From contig LNEO01000205.1 of the NCBI GenBank assembly GCA_001465015.1, forward strand, positions 24,588 through 88,587: a DNA stretch of 64,000 nt. The letters are read 5' to 3'. Shown piece by piece: positions 1-8,477 of this stretch. The stretch comes from Deltaproteobacteria bacterium Ga0077539. Lineage in GTDB: Bacteria; Myxococcota_A; Polyangia; Polyangiales; Ga0077539. Numbering within the stretch: position 1 is the stretch's first letter; each line of letters opens with the position of its first letter. The notes under the pieces were generated by a model. That model saw only the letters and a list, made by a program, of their open reading frames with translations. It made no database searches and was not told where the DNA came from. The translations under genes were made by a program, and so were the position numbers.

Positions 1-324
1 GACGAACGTGCAGCGGCCCCCGCTCGGCTGACACACGAGCGCGAAGCCCCCTCCCCCGAAGCCCGACGAGCTGGGGCTGGTGACTCCGAGCGCGAGGGCT
101 GCGGCGATCGCGGCGTCGACGGCGTTTCCTCCGGCGCGCAGCACTTCGACGGCGGCGCGCGAGGCGTCGGCGTTGTCCGCAGCAGCAGCGAATCGCCGGC
201 CGGACCACGGGTCGCGAAACCATCCCCGAGCCCACGGAGCGGCGAGCACCACGACGCTCGCGGCGAGCGCGCCGACAACAACTCTGTGACTGCGCGGGTG
301 GACAGGCTTTCGATTCTTCTTCAT
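1..324 (-). CDS. ggt: gamma-glutamyltransferase, N-terminal part (cut by window edge)
   Basis: Reading back from an ATG at 322-324 gives 108 codons that run off the window edge. A basic start (MKKNRK) leads into a hydrophobic segment near residues 17-29, fitting a signal peptide. Around residues 75-100 come GGNAVDAAIAAALALGV and SSGFGGGGFAL, the hallmark N-terminal block of gamma-glutamyltransferases, the periplasmic enzymes that cleave glutathione and move its glutamyl group. The catalytic Thr and the small subunit lie outside the window. It is divergent from the glutathione synthase gene, with about 60 bp between the two starts, so synthesis and turnover of glutathione sit side by side. Confidence 0.8.
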   Translation of the reverse strand, partial: MKKNRKPVHPRSHRVVVGALAASVVVLAAPWARGWFRDPWSGRRFAAAADNADASRAAVEVLRAGGNAVDAAIAAALALGVTSPSSSGFGGGGFALVCQPSGGRCTFV

Positions 325-384
325 CGCGCTACCCTCCCCCGCCCACGAGAGCAGCGCGGCCGAGCCGCGAAGGAGTCATCGAGC

Positions 385-1344
385 ATGCGCGTCGCCGTTG
401 TGATGGATCCCATCGAGAGCGTTTCGGTGGACAAAGACACCTCGTTTGCGTTGATGCTCGCCGCGCAGTCGCGGGGGCACGAGGTGTTCTACCTCCAACA
501 GCGACACTTGCGGTCCCTGGGCTCGGAGCTGTTTGCGACCGTTCGTCCGGTGACGTTGCGCCGCGCCCGGCCGCCCGAGCACGCCACCATCGGCGCGCCG
601 CGCGACGTCAACGTGGGTGAGTTCTTCGACGCGGTGTTGATTCGCACCGACCCGCCCTTCGACCAGAACTACCTCTACGCGACGCTTCAGCTCGAGCTCG
701 TGCGAGGAAAATCGCTGGTGGTCAACGACCCGCGCGGGCTCAGGGACGCCAACGAGAAGCTCTACACCATGCACTTTTCTGACGTGATGCCCAAGACGCT
801 CGTCACGTACGAGCCCGAGGCCATCCGGCAGTTCGTGAGCGATCTCGGCGGAACGGCGGTCATCAAGCCCCTCGACGGCAACGGCGGGCGCGGCGTGATG
901 GTGCTCAAGCTCGATGACCTGAATTTCAACGCGATCATCGAGGTGAGCTCCGGCGAAGGGCGGCGGCCCGTGATGGTGCAAGAGTTCTTGCCGGACGTTC
1001 GCAAGGGCGACAAGCGGGTGATCTTGCTCGACGGCGAGCCGTTGGGCGCGATCCTGCGCGTGCCCAAGAGCGACGAGGCCCGGAGCAACATGCACGTCGG
1101 CGGCACCGCCGTCCCCACGGATCTCACCGCGAAAGAGCTGGAAATCTGCAAACGAATCGCGCCGCGACTGCGCGCGGACGGGCTGTACTTCGTCGGGCTC
1201 GACGTCATCGGCGAGAAGCTCACCGAGGTCAACGTGACGTCGCCGACGGGCATCCAGGAGCTGCGCGATTTCACCAAGACCGACCCCGAGGGTCGGGTGA
1301 TCGCGTGGATCGAAGAGAAGGCGAAGGCGCTGCGGGGCGCGTAG
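385..1344 (+). CDS. gshB: glutathione synthase, ATP-grasp
   Basis: The 319-residue protein matches the usual size of bacterial GshB, which joins gamma-glutamylcysteine and glycine using ATP in the cytosol. Visible motifs are DPIESV near the N-terminus, RTDPPFD around residue 88, NDPRGLRDANEKLY around 114, the ATP-grasp loop VIKPLDGNGGRGV around 160, VQEFLP around 196, KGDKRVILLDG just after it, and NVTSPTGIQEL near the C-terminus, which carries metal and glutathione contacts in the family. The ATG at 385 has an AAGGAG ribosome site about 9 bases upstream. A longer upstream reading lacks family similarity and was not used. Confidence 0.93.
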   Translation: MRVAVVMDPIESVSVDKDTSFALMLAAQSRGHEVFYLQQRHLRSLGSELFATVRPVTLRRARPPEHATIGAPRDVNVGEFFDAVLIRTDPPFDQNYLYATLQLELVRGKSLVVNDPRGLRDANEKLYTMHFSDVMPKTLVTYEPEAIRQFVSDLGGTAVIKPLDGNGGRGVMVLKLDDLNFNAIIEVSSGEGRRPVMVQEFLPDVRKGDKRVILLDGEPLGAILRVPKSDEARSNMHVGGTAVPTDLTAKELEICKRIAPRLRADGLYFVGLDVIGEKLTEVNVTSPTGIQELRDFTKTDPEGRVIAWIEEKAKALRGA

Positions 1345-1447
1345 ATCGCGCGTTTCGCCGACGTCTGGCGCGGACCGAAATCGCAGACGCCCGAAGGCGC
1401 GGACGTCCGCTCGAAATCCAAGCGTTTGTGGTACATGACGCTACGTC

Positions 1448-2521
1448 ATGCCCGTTCCTCATCCGGCGCCGATTTCGGGACACAGTTACAGCGCGGTCGA
1501 GCTCGTGGTGGATCGCGACGCGGTCGTCATGCTCGATCAACGGCTCTTGCCGACAGAAGAGACGTACTACCGCTACGACACGGTCGAGCAGGTGGCAGAG
1601 GGCATTCGCGCGATGGTGGTTCGCGGAGCGCCTGCCATCGGGATCTCTGCCGCCTACGGGCTCGCGCTCGCGGCGCGCTCGGATCGCGCGCGGGGTGACT
1701 TCATGGGCGAAATCACCCGCGCGGGCGAGATGCTCGCGGGGACGAGGCCCACGGCGGTCAACCTCTTCTGGGCGATCGAGCGCGTCACGAACAAGTGCAG
1801 AGACTGGGCGGACCTCGGTCACGAAGAGCGCTCGCGACGCGTGGCGGACGAGGCGATCGAGATCCACCGCGAGGACGTCGAGGCGTGCAAGAGCATGGGC
1901 GCGATCGGCGCGCAGTGGATGCCCGACGACGGGACAGTGCTCACGCACTGCAACGCGGGCGCGCTCGCGACGGGCGGCTACGGGACGGCGCTGGGCGTGA
2001 TCCGCGCGGCGATCGCCGCGGGAAAGCGCGTGCGAGTGCTAGCCGACGAGACAAGGCCGTACCTGCAGGGGGCGCGGCTCACCGCGTGGGAGCTGTACAT
2101 GGACGGGATCCCTGTCGAAGTGATCACGGACAACATGGCGGCGCATTTCTTTTCGCGTGGAGAAATCCAGGCTGTTGTCGTCGGCTCCGATCGCATCGCG
2201 GCCAACGGCGACGTCGCGAACAAAATCGGAACATACGGCGTCGCGTGCCTCGCTCGGCTGCACGAGCGGCCCTTCATCGTGGCCGCGCCTTGGAGCACGG
2301 TGGACTTGCGCACCGCGGATGGCTCGGGGATTCCCATTGAAGAGCGCTCGAGCGACGAGGTGACGCACATCGGAGGCAAGCAGCTCGTCCCGACGGGCGT
2401 GCACGCGAGGCACCCAGGATTCGACGTGACACCCGCGCGCTTGGTGACGGCGATCGTGACTGAGCGCGGCGCGGCGACGCCGCCATCCAGCGCGACGATC
2501 GCTGCGATCGCGCCCAAATAG
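1448..2521 (+). CDS. mtnA: S-methyl-5-thioribose-1-phosphate isomerase
   Basis: The 357-residue length is typical of MtnA, which converts methylthioribose-1-phosphate to methylthioribulose-1-phosphate in methionine salvage. Family motifs are clear: [15 protein letters not shown] near residue 60, LTHCNAG near 163 with the conserved Cys, [17 protein letters not shown] near 199, DNMAA near 227, and [19 protein letters not shown] near 243 containing the conserved Asp. No other methionine salvage gene is adjacent, so it seems to stand alone. I see no clear ribosome site before the ATG at 1448, though the frame gives a complete N-terminus. An aIF2B-like paralogue is less likely given the full motif set. 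Confidence 0.93.
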   Translation: MPVPHPAPISGHSYSAVELVVDRDAVVMLDQRLLPTEETYYRYDTVEQVAEGIRAMVVRGAPAIGISAAYGLALAARSDRARGDFMGEITRAGEMLAGTRPTAVNLFWAIERVTNKCRDWADLGHEERSRRVADEAIEIHREDVEACKSMGAIGAQWMPDDGTVLTHCNAGALATGGYGTALGVIRAAIAAGKRVRVLADETRPYLQGARLTAWELYMDGIPVEVITDNMAAHFFSRGEIQAVVVGSDRIAANGDVANKIGTYGVACLARLHERPFIVAAPWSTVDLRTADGSGIPIEERSSDEVTHIGGKQLVPTGVHARHPGFDVTPARLVTAIVTERGAATPPSSATIAAIAPK

Positions 2522-2675
2522 CCACACCAAATCGCGAAAACTCCGCGCGGTCCTCGTGTGTCCGTTGCGTGACATCCACCGAGGTCTCGATTGCTAGCGG
2601 GGGGCGATGGCCCTTATGGTCGCGCCGCGCAGAGGGTGTACGGCCCGCGGCGCGCACAACGATCGGAGCGACACG

Positions 2676-3293
2676 ATGGCTCTCACACGCGACGCGATGT
2701 TCTGGCAGTCCTTTACCCAGCTCGCGAACAAGGCGCTCGACGCCGCGAAGTTGGTGGCCGAGATGTTCGACGACCTATCGAAGGCTCACGACCTGGCCGA
2801 GCAGGTAAAGAAGCTCGAGACCGAGGGCGACTCGATCACGCACGACGTCGTCAAGACGCTGCATCAGACGTGGATTACGCCGCTCGATCGCGAGGAGATC
2901 CACGGGTTGGTCTCGAGCCTCGACGACGTGCTCGACTCGATCGACGGCGCAGCGGCGCGGGTGATGCTCTACGAGATCACGCAGAGCAACGACGACGCCA
3001 AGGCGCTGGCGAAGGTCCTCGTCGAGTCGACGACGGACCTCGTGAAGGTCGTCGACGGGCTGCAGAACATCAAGGACGCCGAGGGGATGCTCGCGCTCTG
3101 TCGCGCCATCGGAAAGCACGAAGACGCAGCGGACGCCGTGTTTCGCAGGGCGATCGCGAGGCTCTTCAAGGAGGAGTCCAACGCGATCGAGGTGATGAAG
3201 TGGAGGGACGTCTACGAGCGGCTGGAGACCGCGACGGACCGCGCTGAAGACGCCGCCAACGTGATCGAGGGGATCGTCCTGGAGCACGCCTGA
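2676..3293 (+). CDS. DUF47 / PhoU-like phosphate transport regulator
   Basis: This 205-residue, almost wholly helical protein has the DUF47 (TIGR00153) pattern. The N-terminal FWQSFTQLANKALDAAKL is followed by EQVKKLETEGDSITHDV near residue 45, PLDREEIHGLVSSLDDVLDSID near 70, and a C-terminal WRDVYERLETATDRAEDAANVIEGI. Members sit beside PiT transporters and are thought to regulate phosphate uptake, as PhoU does for Pst. The start at 2676 was chosen because the family N-terminus begins there. Its TGA overlaps the transporter ATG (TGATG at 3291-3295), so the two are translationally coupled. The acidic residues suggest metal clusters as in PhoU, by inference. Confidence 0.9.
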   Translation: MALTRDAMFWQSFTQLANKALDAAKLVAEMFDDLSKAHDLAEQVKKLETEGDSITHDVVKTLHQTWITPLDREEIHGLVSSLDDVLDSIDGAAARVMLYEITQSNDDAKALAKVLVESTTDLVKVVDGLQNIKDAEGMLALCRAIGKHEDAADAVFRRAIARLFKEESNAIEVMKWRDVYERLETATDRAEDAANVIEGIVLEHA

Positions 3294-4294
3294 TGACGAC
3301 GTTCATCATCTTCGTGATCGTTCTTGCGCTGGTGTTCGACTACATCAATGGCTTTCACGATGCGGCCAACTCGGTCGCGACCGTGGTCTCGACGCGGGTG
3401 CTCTCTCCGCGGGCGGCGGTCTTGTGGGCGGGCTTCTTCAACTTCGCCGCGTTTGCTTTCGTGAAGGCGAAGGTCGCGGGAAACATCGCCAAGGGCGTCA
3501 CGCCTGCGGCGCTCACGCAAAACGTGATCCTCGCGGCGCTGTTGGGGGCGATCATCTGGAACCTGCTCACGTGGTTCTGGGGGCTTCCGTCGTCGTCGTC
3601 GCACGCGCTGATGGGTGCGTTTGCGGGGGCGGCGCTGACCAACGTCCCGAGCTTGTCGATCCTCAACGCCCGGGTGTTTCGCGAGACGTTTTTGTTCATC
3701 GTGCTCGCGCCGCTGCTTGGCGCGGTGCTGGGCTTCACGATCACCAAGCTCATTCGCTTGCTGCTCGCGAACGCGCGGCCTGCGACGGTGGACCGAGTCT
3801 TTCGTCGAGGTCAGCTCTTGTCAGCCGCGCTCTACTCGTTGGGGCACGGCGGCAACGACGCGCAGAAGACCATGGGCATCATCATGGCGCTCCTGGTGAG
3901 CGCCAACCTCGCGAACCGCAACGACGCGCCGCCGATGTGGGTGGCGCTCGCGTGCTACACGGCGATGGGGCTCGGGACGCTCTCGGGCGGCTGGCGCATC
4001 GTGAAGACGATGGGGATGAAGATCACCAAGCTGAAGCCGCCGGGGGGGTTCGCGGCGGAGACGGCGGGCGCGATCACGTTGGCGCTGGCGACGTTTCGAG
4101 GGATTCCTGTGTCGACGACGCACACGATCACGGGCGCGATCGTCGGCGTGGGCACTGGCGAGGGAAAGCTGAGCGCGGTGCGGTGGGGCGTGGCGGGGCG
4201 AATCGTGTGGGCGTGGATCTTCACGATTCCGGCGGCGGGCGCGATGGCTGCGATCTCGTATCTGATCGTGCGCGCGATCACCGGTCGGCCGTAG
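3293..4294 (+). CDS. pit: PiT-family inorganic phosphate transporter
   Basis: This 333-residue integral membrane protein has about ten hydrophobic segments. Both PiT signatures are present: FDYINGFHDAANSVATVVST near residue 14 and HGGNDAQKTMGI near residue 184. A further conserved stretch, GIPVSTTHTITGAI, lies near residue 265. PiT proteins import phosphate, probably as a metal-phosphate complex, driven by the proton or sodium gradient. The gene overlaps the DUF47 gene by one base and ends a two-gene operon. It faces a minus-strand operon across the inverted-repeat element at 4317. Confidence 0.93.
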   Translation: MTTFIIFVIVLALVFDYINGFHDAANSVATVVSTRVLSPRAAVLWAGFFNFAAFAFVKAKVAGNIAKGVTPAALTQNVILAALLGAIIWNLLTWFWGLPSSSSHALMGAFAGAALTNVPSLSILNARVFRETFLFIVLAPLLGAVLGFTITKLIRLLLANARPATVDRVFRRGQLLSAALYSLGHGGNDAQKTMGIIMALLVSANLANRNDAPPMWVALACYTAMGLGTLSGGWRIVKTMGMKITKLKPPGGFAAETAGAITLALATFRGIPVSTTHTITGAIVGVGTGEGKLSAVRWGVAGRIVWAWIFTIPAAGAMAAISYLIVRAITGRP

Positions 4295-4316
4295 GACCAC
4301 AAGGGACGTTGGGGGA

Positions 4317-4379
4317 GGGGACGGTCCTCAATAACTCAACTATTGCTGGGCAATAGTTGAGTTATTGAGGACCGTCCCC
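4317..4379. repeat. 63-bp inverted-repeat element, copy 1
   Basis: Two perfectly complementary 29-base arms (4317-4345 and 4351-4379) surround a 5-base loop. The outer arm begins GGGGACGGTCCTCAATAACT. The outer 23 bases recur as the termini of the element at 46897-46995. It lies between convergent genes and can form a long hairpin, so it could serve as a two-way terminator. The shape and dispersed copies suggest a REP or MITE-like sequence. No transposase is nearby. Confidence 0.85.
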
Positions 4380-4527
4380 GTTCACCCGTCCCCGTTCACC
4401 CGTTCACGTTGCACCCGTTCACGTTGCACCCGTCCCCGTTCACCCGTCCCCGTTCACCCGTTCACGTTGCACCCGTTCACGTTGCAGCTATTGCCCGGCA
4501 ATCGTTGAGTTCCTGAGGACCGTCCCC
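4374..4527. repeat. 58-bp tandem array plus degenerate right arm of the inverted repeat
   Basis: From 4374 a 58-base unit is repeated twice (4374-4431 and 4432-4489, differing only in the last few bases). Each unit is built from smaller alternations of GTTCACCC, GTCCCC and GTTCACGTTGC. At 4504-4527 a second copy of the right arm of the preceding inverted repeat follows, with two mismatches. The block looks like a nested or repeatedly duplicated element. It reaches the TGA (4530-4532) of the next minus-strand gene, and that stop lies in another copy of the TTCACGTTGC sub-repeat. Confidence 0.8.
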
Positions 4528-4529
4528 GT

Positions 4530-5330
4530 TCACGTTGCGTCGAGCACTTGTTCGGCGCTGAGCAACAGCCGCTCGAGCTGCGGGGAGCGCAAGAGCGCGC
4601 GATCCCCGTCGCCGAGCGGGCCGGCCGCGAGGCGCTCGGCGAGCGCGAGCAGCTGCGGGAGCTCGCGGAGAAGATACTCCGACCACGGAACGGCAAAGTT
4701 CGACCCGCGCGACGCAGCCAACAGTCGCGCGAGCTCGCTCGGTCCGAAGGGCTGTCGTACGCCAGCCGCGGACGCCGGGTCTTCGACGAGCGAGCCGTGC
4801 AAAGCGTCGGGGTTGTAGACGGTCGCGAGAAAGGCCTCGCTCGCTGCGAACGGACCGCGCACGTACTCGTTGGGCGAGCGCTCGCGGCGCCACAGCCCAA
4901 ACACCGGTGAGAACGCGTGCGCCGGGGGATCGCTCGGGCGCCGATCGAGCCGGGCGAACGCCTCCCACGCGAGCAGGGCTCCGTCGCGCTCGCCGATGTC
5001 GATCGAGGGCGCGCCGTACAAGCGCTGGTGCGCGGCGCGGACCGCGCGGTCGGAGCGCTCGAGGAGCAGCGCGTTTTGCCCGGCGCTCATCGCGTGAGGC
5101 CACCTGGGCGTCGGGTCCGGCGAGAGCACGAACCGATGCTCGAGCCTTGGGACCTCGAGCTCGTCGACGAACCGCGCCACGACCCACGAAATCGAGTTGG
5201 CCTCGGGCTCGAGATCCATCGCCGCGTAGCAAACGGGCCGCACGTACCACTGAAGGCACTGCTGGCGCAGGTCCCAGAGGGAGCGACCCGAGAGGGGACG
5301 AGCCGGGGCTGCGGTCGATGGAGCTTTCAC
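4530..5330 (-). CDS. unrecognised protein, type B of an A-B-A-B gene set (second B)
   Basis: I do not recognise this 266-residue soluble protein. It is clearly related to the gene at 6235-6999. Both have an N-terminal block with a QWYV/QWFA-like core, then FVLSxD, WPxAxSxxQNAxL near residue 75, an RLYGAxSxDI segment near 103, an EAFAR segment near 122 and a FLATVYNPD-type motif near 165. No signal peptide or membrane segment is seen. The GTG start overlaps the upstream gene's stop by 4 bases, so it is the last gene of a coupled operon. Its stop codon falls inside the repeat array. Function is unknown. Confidence 0.8.
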   Translation of the reverse strand: MKAPSTAAPARPLSGRSLWDLRQQCLQWYVRPVCYAAMDLEPEANSISWVVARFVDELEVPRLEHRFVLSPDPTPRWPHAMSAGQNALLLERSDRAVRAAHQRLYGAPSIDIGERDGALLAWEAFARLDRRPSDPPAHAFSPVFGLWRRERSPNEYVRGPFAASEAFLATVYNPDALHGSLVEDPASAAGVRQPFGPSELARLLAASRGSNFAVPWSEYLLRELPQLLALAERLAAGPLGDGDRALLRSPQLERLLLSAEQVLDAT

Positions 5331-6238
5331 TCGCGGATCGTCTCTCTCGCGACGGCGACGGCGCGCAGGAGCGCGCGGAGCTCGGCGCTGCTTCGATCGC
5401 GATCGACGGGCTCGTCTCCCTGGTCTGTGTCGTCGAGGGCGCGCATCGCCAGCGCGAGCGAGCGGTACGCCATGGCGCGGTGCACGGTGCTCTGCCCTTG
5501 ATAGAGCGCTTCGAGGGTCCTCGCGAGCTGCGCTTCGGACGGAGGAAAGAGCTCGAAAGGGCCATCGGCGCGCCGCTCGGGCTGATAGCGCTCGAGCTCG
5601 AGGTCGAAGGCTGGGTCGAACGGGTTCACTGGACGACCCACGATTTCAACGGATACGTCGGGCGCGTCGGGCGCGTCGCGCTCGTCTCGGCGACGGGCGA
5701 TGGCGTAGGGCGTGTAGGCGTCCGCGACGTCCATTCCCTGGTTTGCGTCGGGCTTGCAGAAGGTCGCAAACGCCGCGCGCAGCGAGTAGTTGTCGTCGAT
5801 CGTGCCGGAGACGCCGAGGAGCTGCGCGGCGTACTGAAGAGCGAGGCCGGTCGGCGAGCGACTCATCTCGAAGACGTATTGGCTGAACGTCCCCTGCTCG
5901 TTGGCGCGGTCTTCAGCGTCGAGGCGAGCGAACTCCTGCTCTTCTTCGGGGAGCTCGTCGAAGTAATCGGGCAGCTCGACGGGGATGAGCTTGTTGCCCG
6001 CGAGGGTCAGGCACGAAGGCCACTCGGGGTCGCGACGATCCGTGGGGACGACGACCTGGTGAACCGCGTCCGTCGCCTCGTCGTTGTAGTACTGCGCGAC
6101 GGCGAAGACGATCGACTGCGCCTCGGGGACGCGCTCGAACACGATGCGAGAGAGCGGCTCGAGGTACCAGCGAAGGGCCATCCAGCGCAGCTCGCGCGGA
6201 GACTGACCATAGAGCGTCGCCCACGAGTAGAGGTTCAC
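5327..6238 (-). CDS. unrecognised protein, type A of an A-B-A-B gene set (second A)
   Basis: This 303-residue soluble protein is paralogous to the gene at 6999-7766. Shared features are LYGQSPRELR near residue 9, RWYLEPLSRIVF near 23, VPEAQSIVFAVAQ near 37, DEATDAVH near 53, a DPEWP motif near 69 and an IARRR motif in the middle. A very acidic patch (DELPEEEQEF) follows residue 90. It begins with GTG overlapping the previous stop (GTGA) and ends overlapping the next start. The tight coupling in fixed order suggests that A and B products act together, perhaps as a complex; that is inference. Confidence 0.8.
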   Translation of the reverse strand: MNLYSWATLYGQSPRELRWMALRWYLEPLSRIVFERVPEAQSIVFAVAQYYNDEATDAVHQVVVPTDRRDPEWPSCLTLAGNKLIPVELPDYFDELPEEEQEFARLDAEDRANEQGTFSQYVFEMSRSPTGLALQYAAQLLGVSGTIDDNYSLRAAFATFCKPDANQGMDVADAYTPYAIARRRDERDAPDAPDVSVEIVGRPVNPFDPAFDLELERYQPERRADGPFELFPPSEAQLARTLEALYQGQSTVHRAMAYRSLALAMRALDDTDQGDEPVDRDRSSAELRALLRAVAVARETIRE

Positions 6239-6999
6239 AGAGCGTCCTCGGACACTTCCTGGCGGGCCTCGCGGAGCCCCAACGACTCTCGGAGCGCTTG
6301 TAGGTTGGCGGCGTTGGGCTCGGCTCGGTAGCGGTCGAGCAGGTCGCGCACCGTGGTCATTCGGTCGATGCTATAGCGAACCTCGGCGCCCTGTTGGATC
6401 GTCTCGATGATCTCGAGGGGCGAGAGGTACTCGCGCGGGTCGTTGCTCGTGGGCTTGGGGCGAGGCTCTTCGCACTCGGGGCTGAGCATCGTCGCGAGGT
6501 ACGTGGTGGTCAGACCGAAATCCGCGCGGCGAGCCTCCCAGGAGCCGGCTTCGTAGACGCGCCTGCCGAGCGAGACGATGGGCGCAAACGCGCTGGAGAG
6601 CGGCGCGTCGGCGGGCCTCGGGTCGCGCGCGAACCGAGCGAACGCCCGGTAGAACGCGCCTCCTTCATCGTGTTGGAGGTCGACGGAGTCTGCGCCGTAG
6701 AGGTCTCGGATCGACTGCGTGACCGTGCGTTGCGAGCGGCCGTCGGCGAGCATCGCGTTCTGCTTGGGGGAGCTGGCGAAGGGCCAGGTGATGTTCGCGT
6801 CTTCGCTGAGCACGAAGGCGTACTCGCAGCGCGTCTTGCCGTCGCGCACGATCCGAGCGACGGCGAAGAGGACCGCGTTGACCGACGGATCGCGCTGCAT
6901 CGCGCGGCGCGCGACGGACTTGGCGAACCACTGGATCACGTTGGTCGCGAGCTGGTCGGGGTCGAACCCGTACAGGGGAAGCGAGGTAGCGGCGCTCAT
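6235..6999 (-). CDS. unrecognised protein, type B of an A-B-A-B gene set (first B)
   Basis: This 254-residue protein aligns by eye with the gene at 4530-5330 along most of its length: AFVLSEDANITWPFA near residue 65, QNAML near 81, RDLYGADSVDL near 99, RAFARFARDPRPADAP near 117 and YLATMLSPE near 167. The shared N-terminal core (NVIQWFAKSVARRAM) also resembles the A type, so A and B may be distant members of one superfamily. Its ATG overlaps the upstream TGA by one base (TGATG). There are no signal peptide, membrane segments or catalytic motifs that I can name. Confidence 0.8.
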   Translation of the reverse strand: MSAATSLPLYGFDPDQLATNVIQWFAKSVARRAMQRDPSVNAVLFAVARIVRDGKTRCEYAFVLSEDANITWPFASSPKQNAMLADGRSQRTVTQSIRDLYGADSVDLQHDEGGAFYRAFARFARDPRPADAPLSSAFAPIVSLGRRVYEAGSWEARRADFGLTTTYLATMLSPECEEPRPKPTSNDPREYLSPLEIIETIQQGAEVRYSIDRMTTVRDLLDRYRAEPNAANLQALRESLGLREARQEVSEDAL

Positions 7000-7766
7000 C
7001 AGCCCTCCTGGTTGACGACGGTGTCGGCGGCGCGGGTTGCGTCAGCGAGGGCGGCGGAGAGGCGAGCGGCGAGGTTTTCGAGCGCGCCCGCGCCGTCTTC
7101 GGTCGAGAGAGACCGAGCCGCGTCGCGCAGCTCGTCTTCGATCGCGCGGAGGGATTCGGCGGCCTGGCCGCGTTCGACGAAGGCTTTGATGCGCCGAAGG
7201 CTCATGCGCTCGACGCGCTCGCCGGCAGAGTCGTAGTAGTCGTCGCTGCCCTCGATGCGACAGAAGCCGACGTTGAAGTTGTCTTCGTACGATCGCTGCA
7301 GGGTCTTGCCGACGATCTTGGTGATGCAGTCGTCGTCGCCCTTGCGTCGAGCGATGACCCAGGGACGATGCGAGGTCCCCGCGGACTCTTCTTGGCTGCT
7401 CATCTCGCACTGCGAGGCGAACGCGACGATGTTGCCGTAGTTGCTGTCACCGAAGCTCGAGCCCGACACGGTGCTGATGCACTCAGACAGCGCGCTTCGC
7501 TCCCATGGGTCGGGAAAGAGCGAGTCTTCTGCGAGCGCGGGCCACTTGGGGTTCTTGTCCGGGCTCGCGTAGAGCGCGAGGTGCGTCGCGTCGTAGGCCT
7601 CGTCGCACCAGAACTGGCCGACGGCGAGCACGACGCTCTGCGCGTCCGGGACGCTCGCGAAGAGCAGCCTGGCGACGGGCTCGACGTACCAGCGGACGCA
7701 GTGTTCGCGCATCTCGGCGGAGGTGCGGCCGTACCAGCGCTGCGAATCCCACTTGAATTCATCCAT
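6999..7766 (-). CDS. unrecognised protein, type A of an A-B-A-B gene set (first A)
   Basis: This 255-residue soluble protein has the A-type N-terminal block: WYGRTSAEMREHC near residue 11, VRWYVEPVARLLF near 24, VPDAQSVVLAVGQFW near 39, DEAYDATH near 55 and NPKWP near 72. A central PWVIARRK matches the PYAIARRR of the second A gene. The C-terminal 80 residues are helical with many Ala and Arg. It starts six bases after the TIM-barrel gene and overlaps the next gene, so it belongs to the same transcript. I cannot assign a function. Confidence 0.8.
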   Translation of the reverse strand: MDEFKWDSQRWYGRTSAEMREHCVRWYVEPVARLLFASVPDAQSVVLAVGQFWCDEAYDATHLALYASPDKNPKWPALAEDSLFPDPWERSALSECISTVSGSSFGDSNYGNIVAFASQCEMSSQEESAGTSHRPWVIARRKGDDDCITKIVGKTLQRSYEDNFNVGFCRIEGSDDYYDSAGERVERMSLRRIKAFVERGQAAESLRAIEDELRDAARSLSTEDGAGALENLAARLSAALADATRAADTVVNQEG

Positions 7767-7772
7767 GTGTTT

Positions 7773-8465
7773 TCATCTCGGCTTGGTTTTGTCGGTCCGA
7801 ACGAGGTCGATCTGGCGACGGCGATCGTCGAGCGAGAGCCTGTGCATGTAGCACTCGAGGACCGTCGGCGTGCCCGAGGTTAGCCGCTCGCGAGCCCACG
7901 GGAGGCCGAAGGTGCGCTCGGTGAGGGGTTGGTGCGAGTCGTGCGACCCGTTGTTGGCCGAGACGTGGACCTCGACGATGTTGTCGTAGTCGAAGAGCGC
8001 GCGAAGGGTCTGCTCGTCGATCGCGCCGGCGCAGCGCTGGATGTACAGGTGCGAGATGTCGACGGCGAGCGGCATGCGGGCGCGCATCGCGCGGAGGATC
8101 TCGGCGCCGGTTCCGAGACGCTCTCCGGGGTACATGACCTCGGTGGCCCAAGGCGCGGCGCAGGCGAGCGCGAACCAGAGTTCGTGGTCGATCTCTTCTC
8201 GCGGAAGCGGAGGGTGGACGCTCCATCGCTCGTGCGTTCGGAGCATGCTCCCGTCCCGCGCGTAGATGGCTCGCTTGGGCGCGTGCGAGTCGAACGTGTG
8301 GTGGTGGCGCGTTCGCGCGGCGCCGAGGGAGTCGACGAGCTCGCGGGCGCGGGCGGAGGGGAGGTTGCCCGGCGCGAGCTGAACCCCGTCCGCGAGGGGA
8401 CACAGCGCCTCGATCGCCTCATCGAGCGGGCGGGCCTGCAGGCAGCTCGTCGCGAGAAACAGCAC
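7773..8465 (-). CDS. xylose-isomerase-like TIM-barrel protein
   Basis: The 230-residue protein resembles sugar isomerase/epimerase (AP endonuclease 2-type) TIM barrels. Likely metal ligands follow the strand ends: HHHTFDSH at residues 54-61, VDISH near 135, EVHVSANNGSHDSHQPL at 165-181, and a final VLECYMH near 202. The NGxxDxHxPL pattern is typical of the superfamily, which includes isomerases and the DUF692/MNIO peptide-modifying oxygenases. Those share the fold but I do not see their full signature. It begins with GTG 12 bases after osmC and leads the A-B-A-B genes, so it may supply the chemistry of that operon. The substrate is unknown. Confidence 0.65.
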   Translation of the reverse strand: MLFLATSCLQARPLDEAIEALCPLADGVQLAPGNLPSARARELVDSLGAARTRHHHTFDSHAPKRAIYARDGSMLRTHERWSVHPPLPREEIDHELWFALACAAPWATEVMYPGERLGTGAEILRAMRARMPLAVDISHLYIQRCAGAIDEQTLRALFDYDNIVEVHVSANNGSHDSHQPLTERTFGLPWARERLTSGTPTVLECYMHRLSLDDRRRQIDLVRTDKTKPR

Positions 8466-8477
8466 GGGCGCGACCGC

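Noticed and set aside
4374..4489. CRISPR-like appearance of the tandem block
   Set aside because: There are no unique spacers between repeats and no cas genes; it is a simple tandem duplication.
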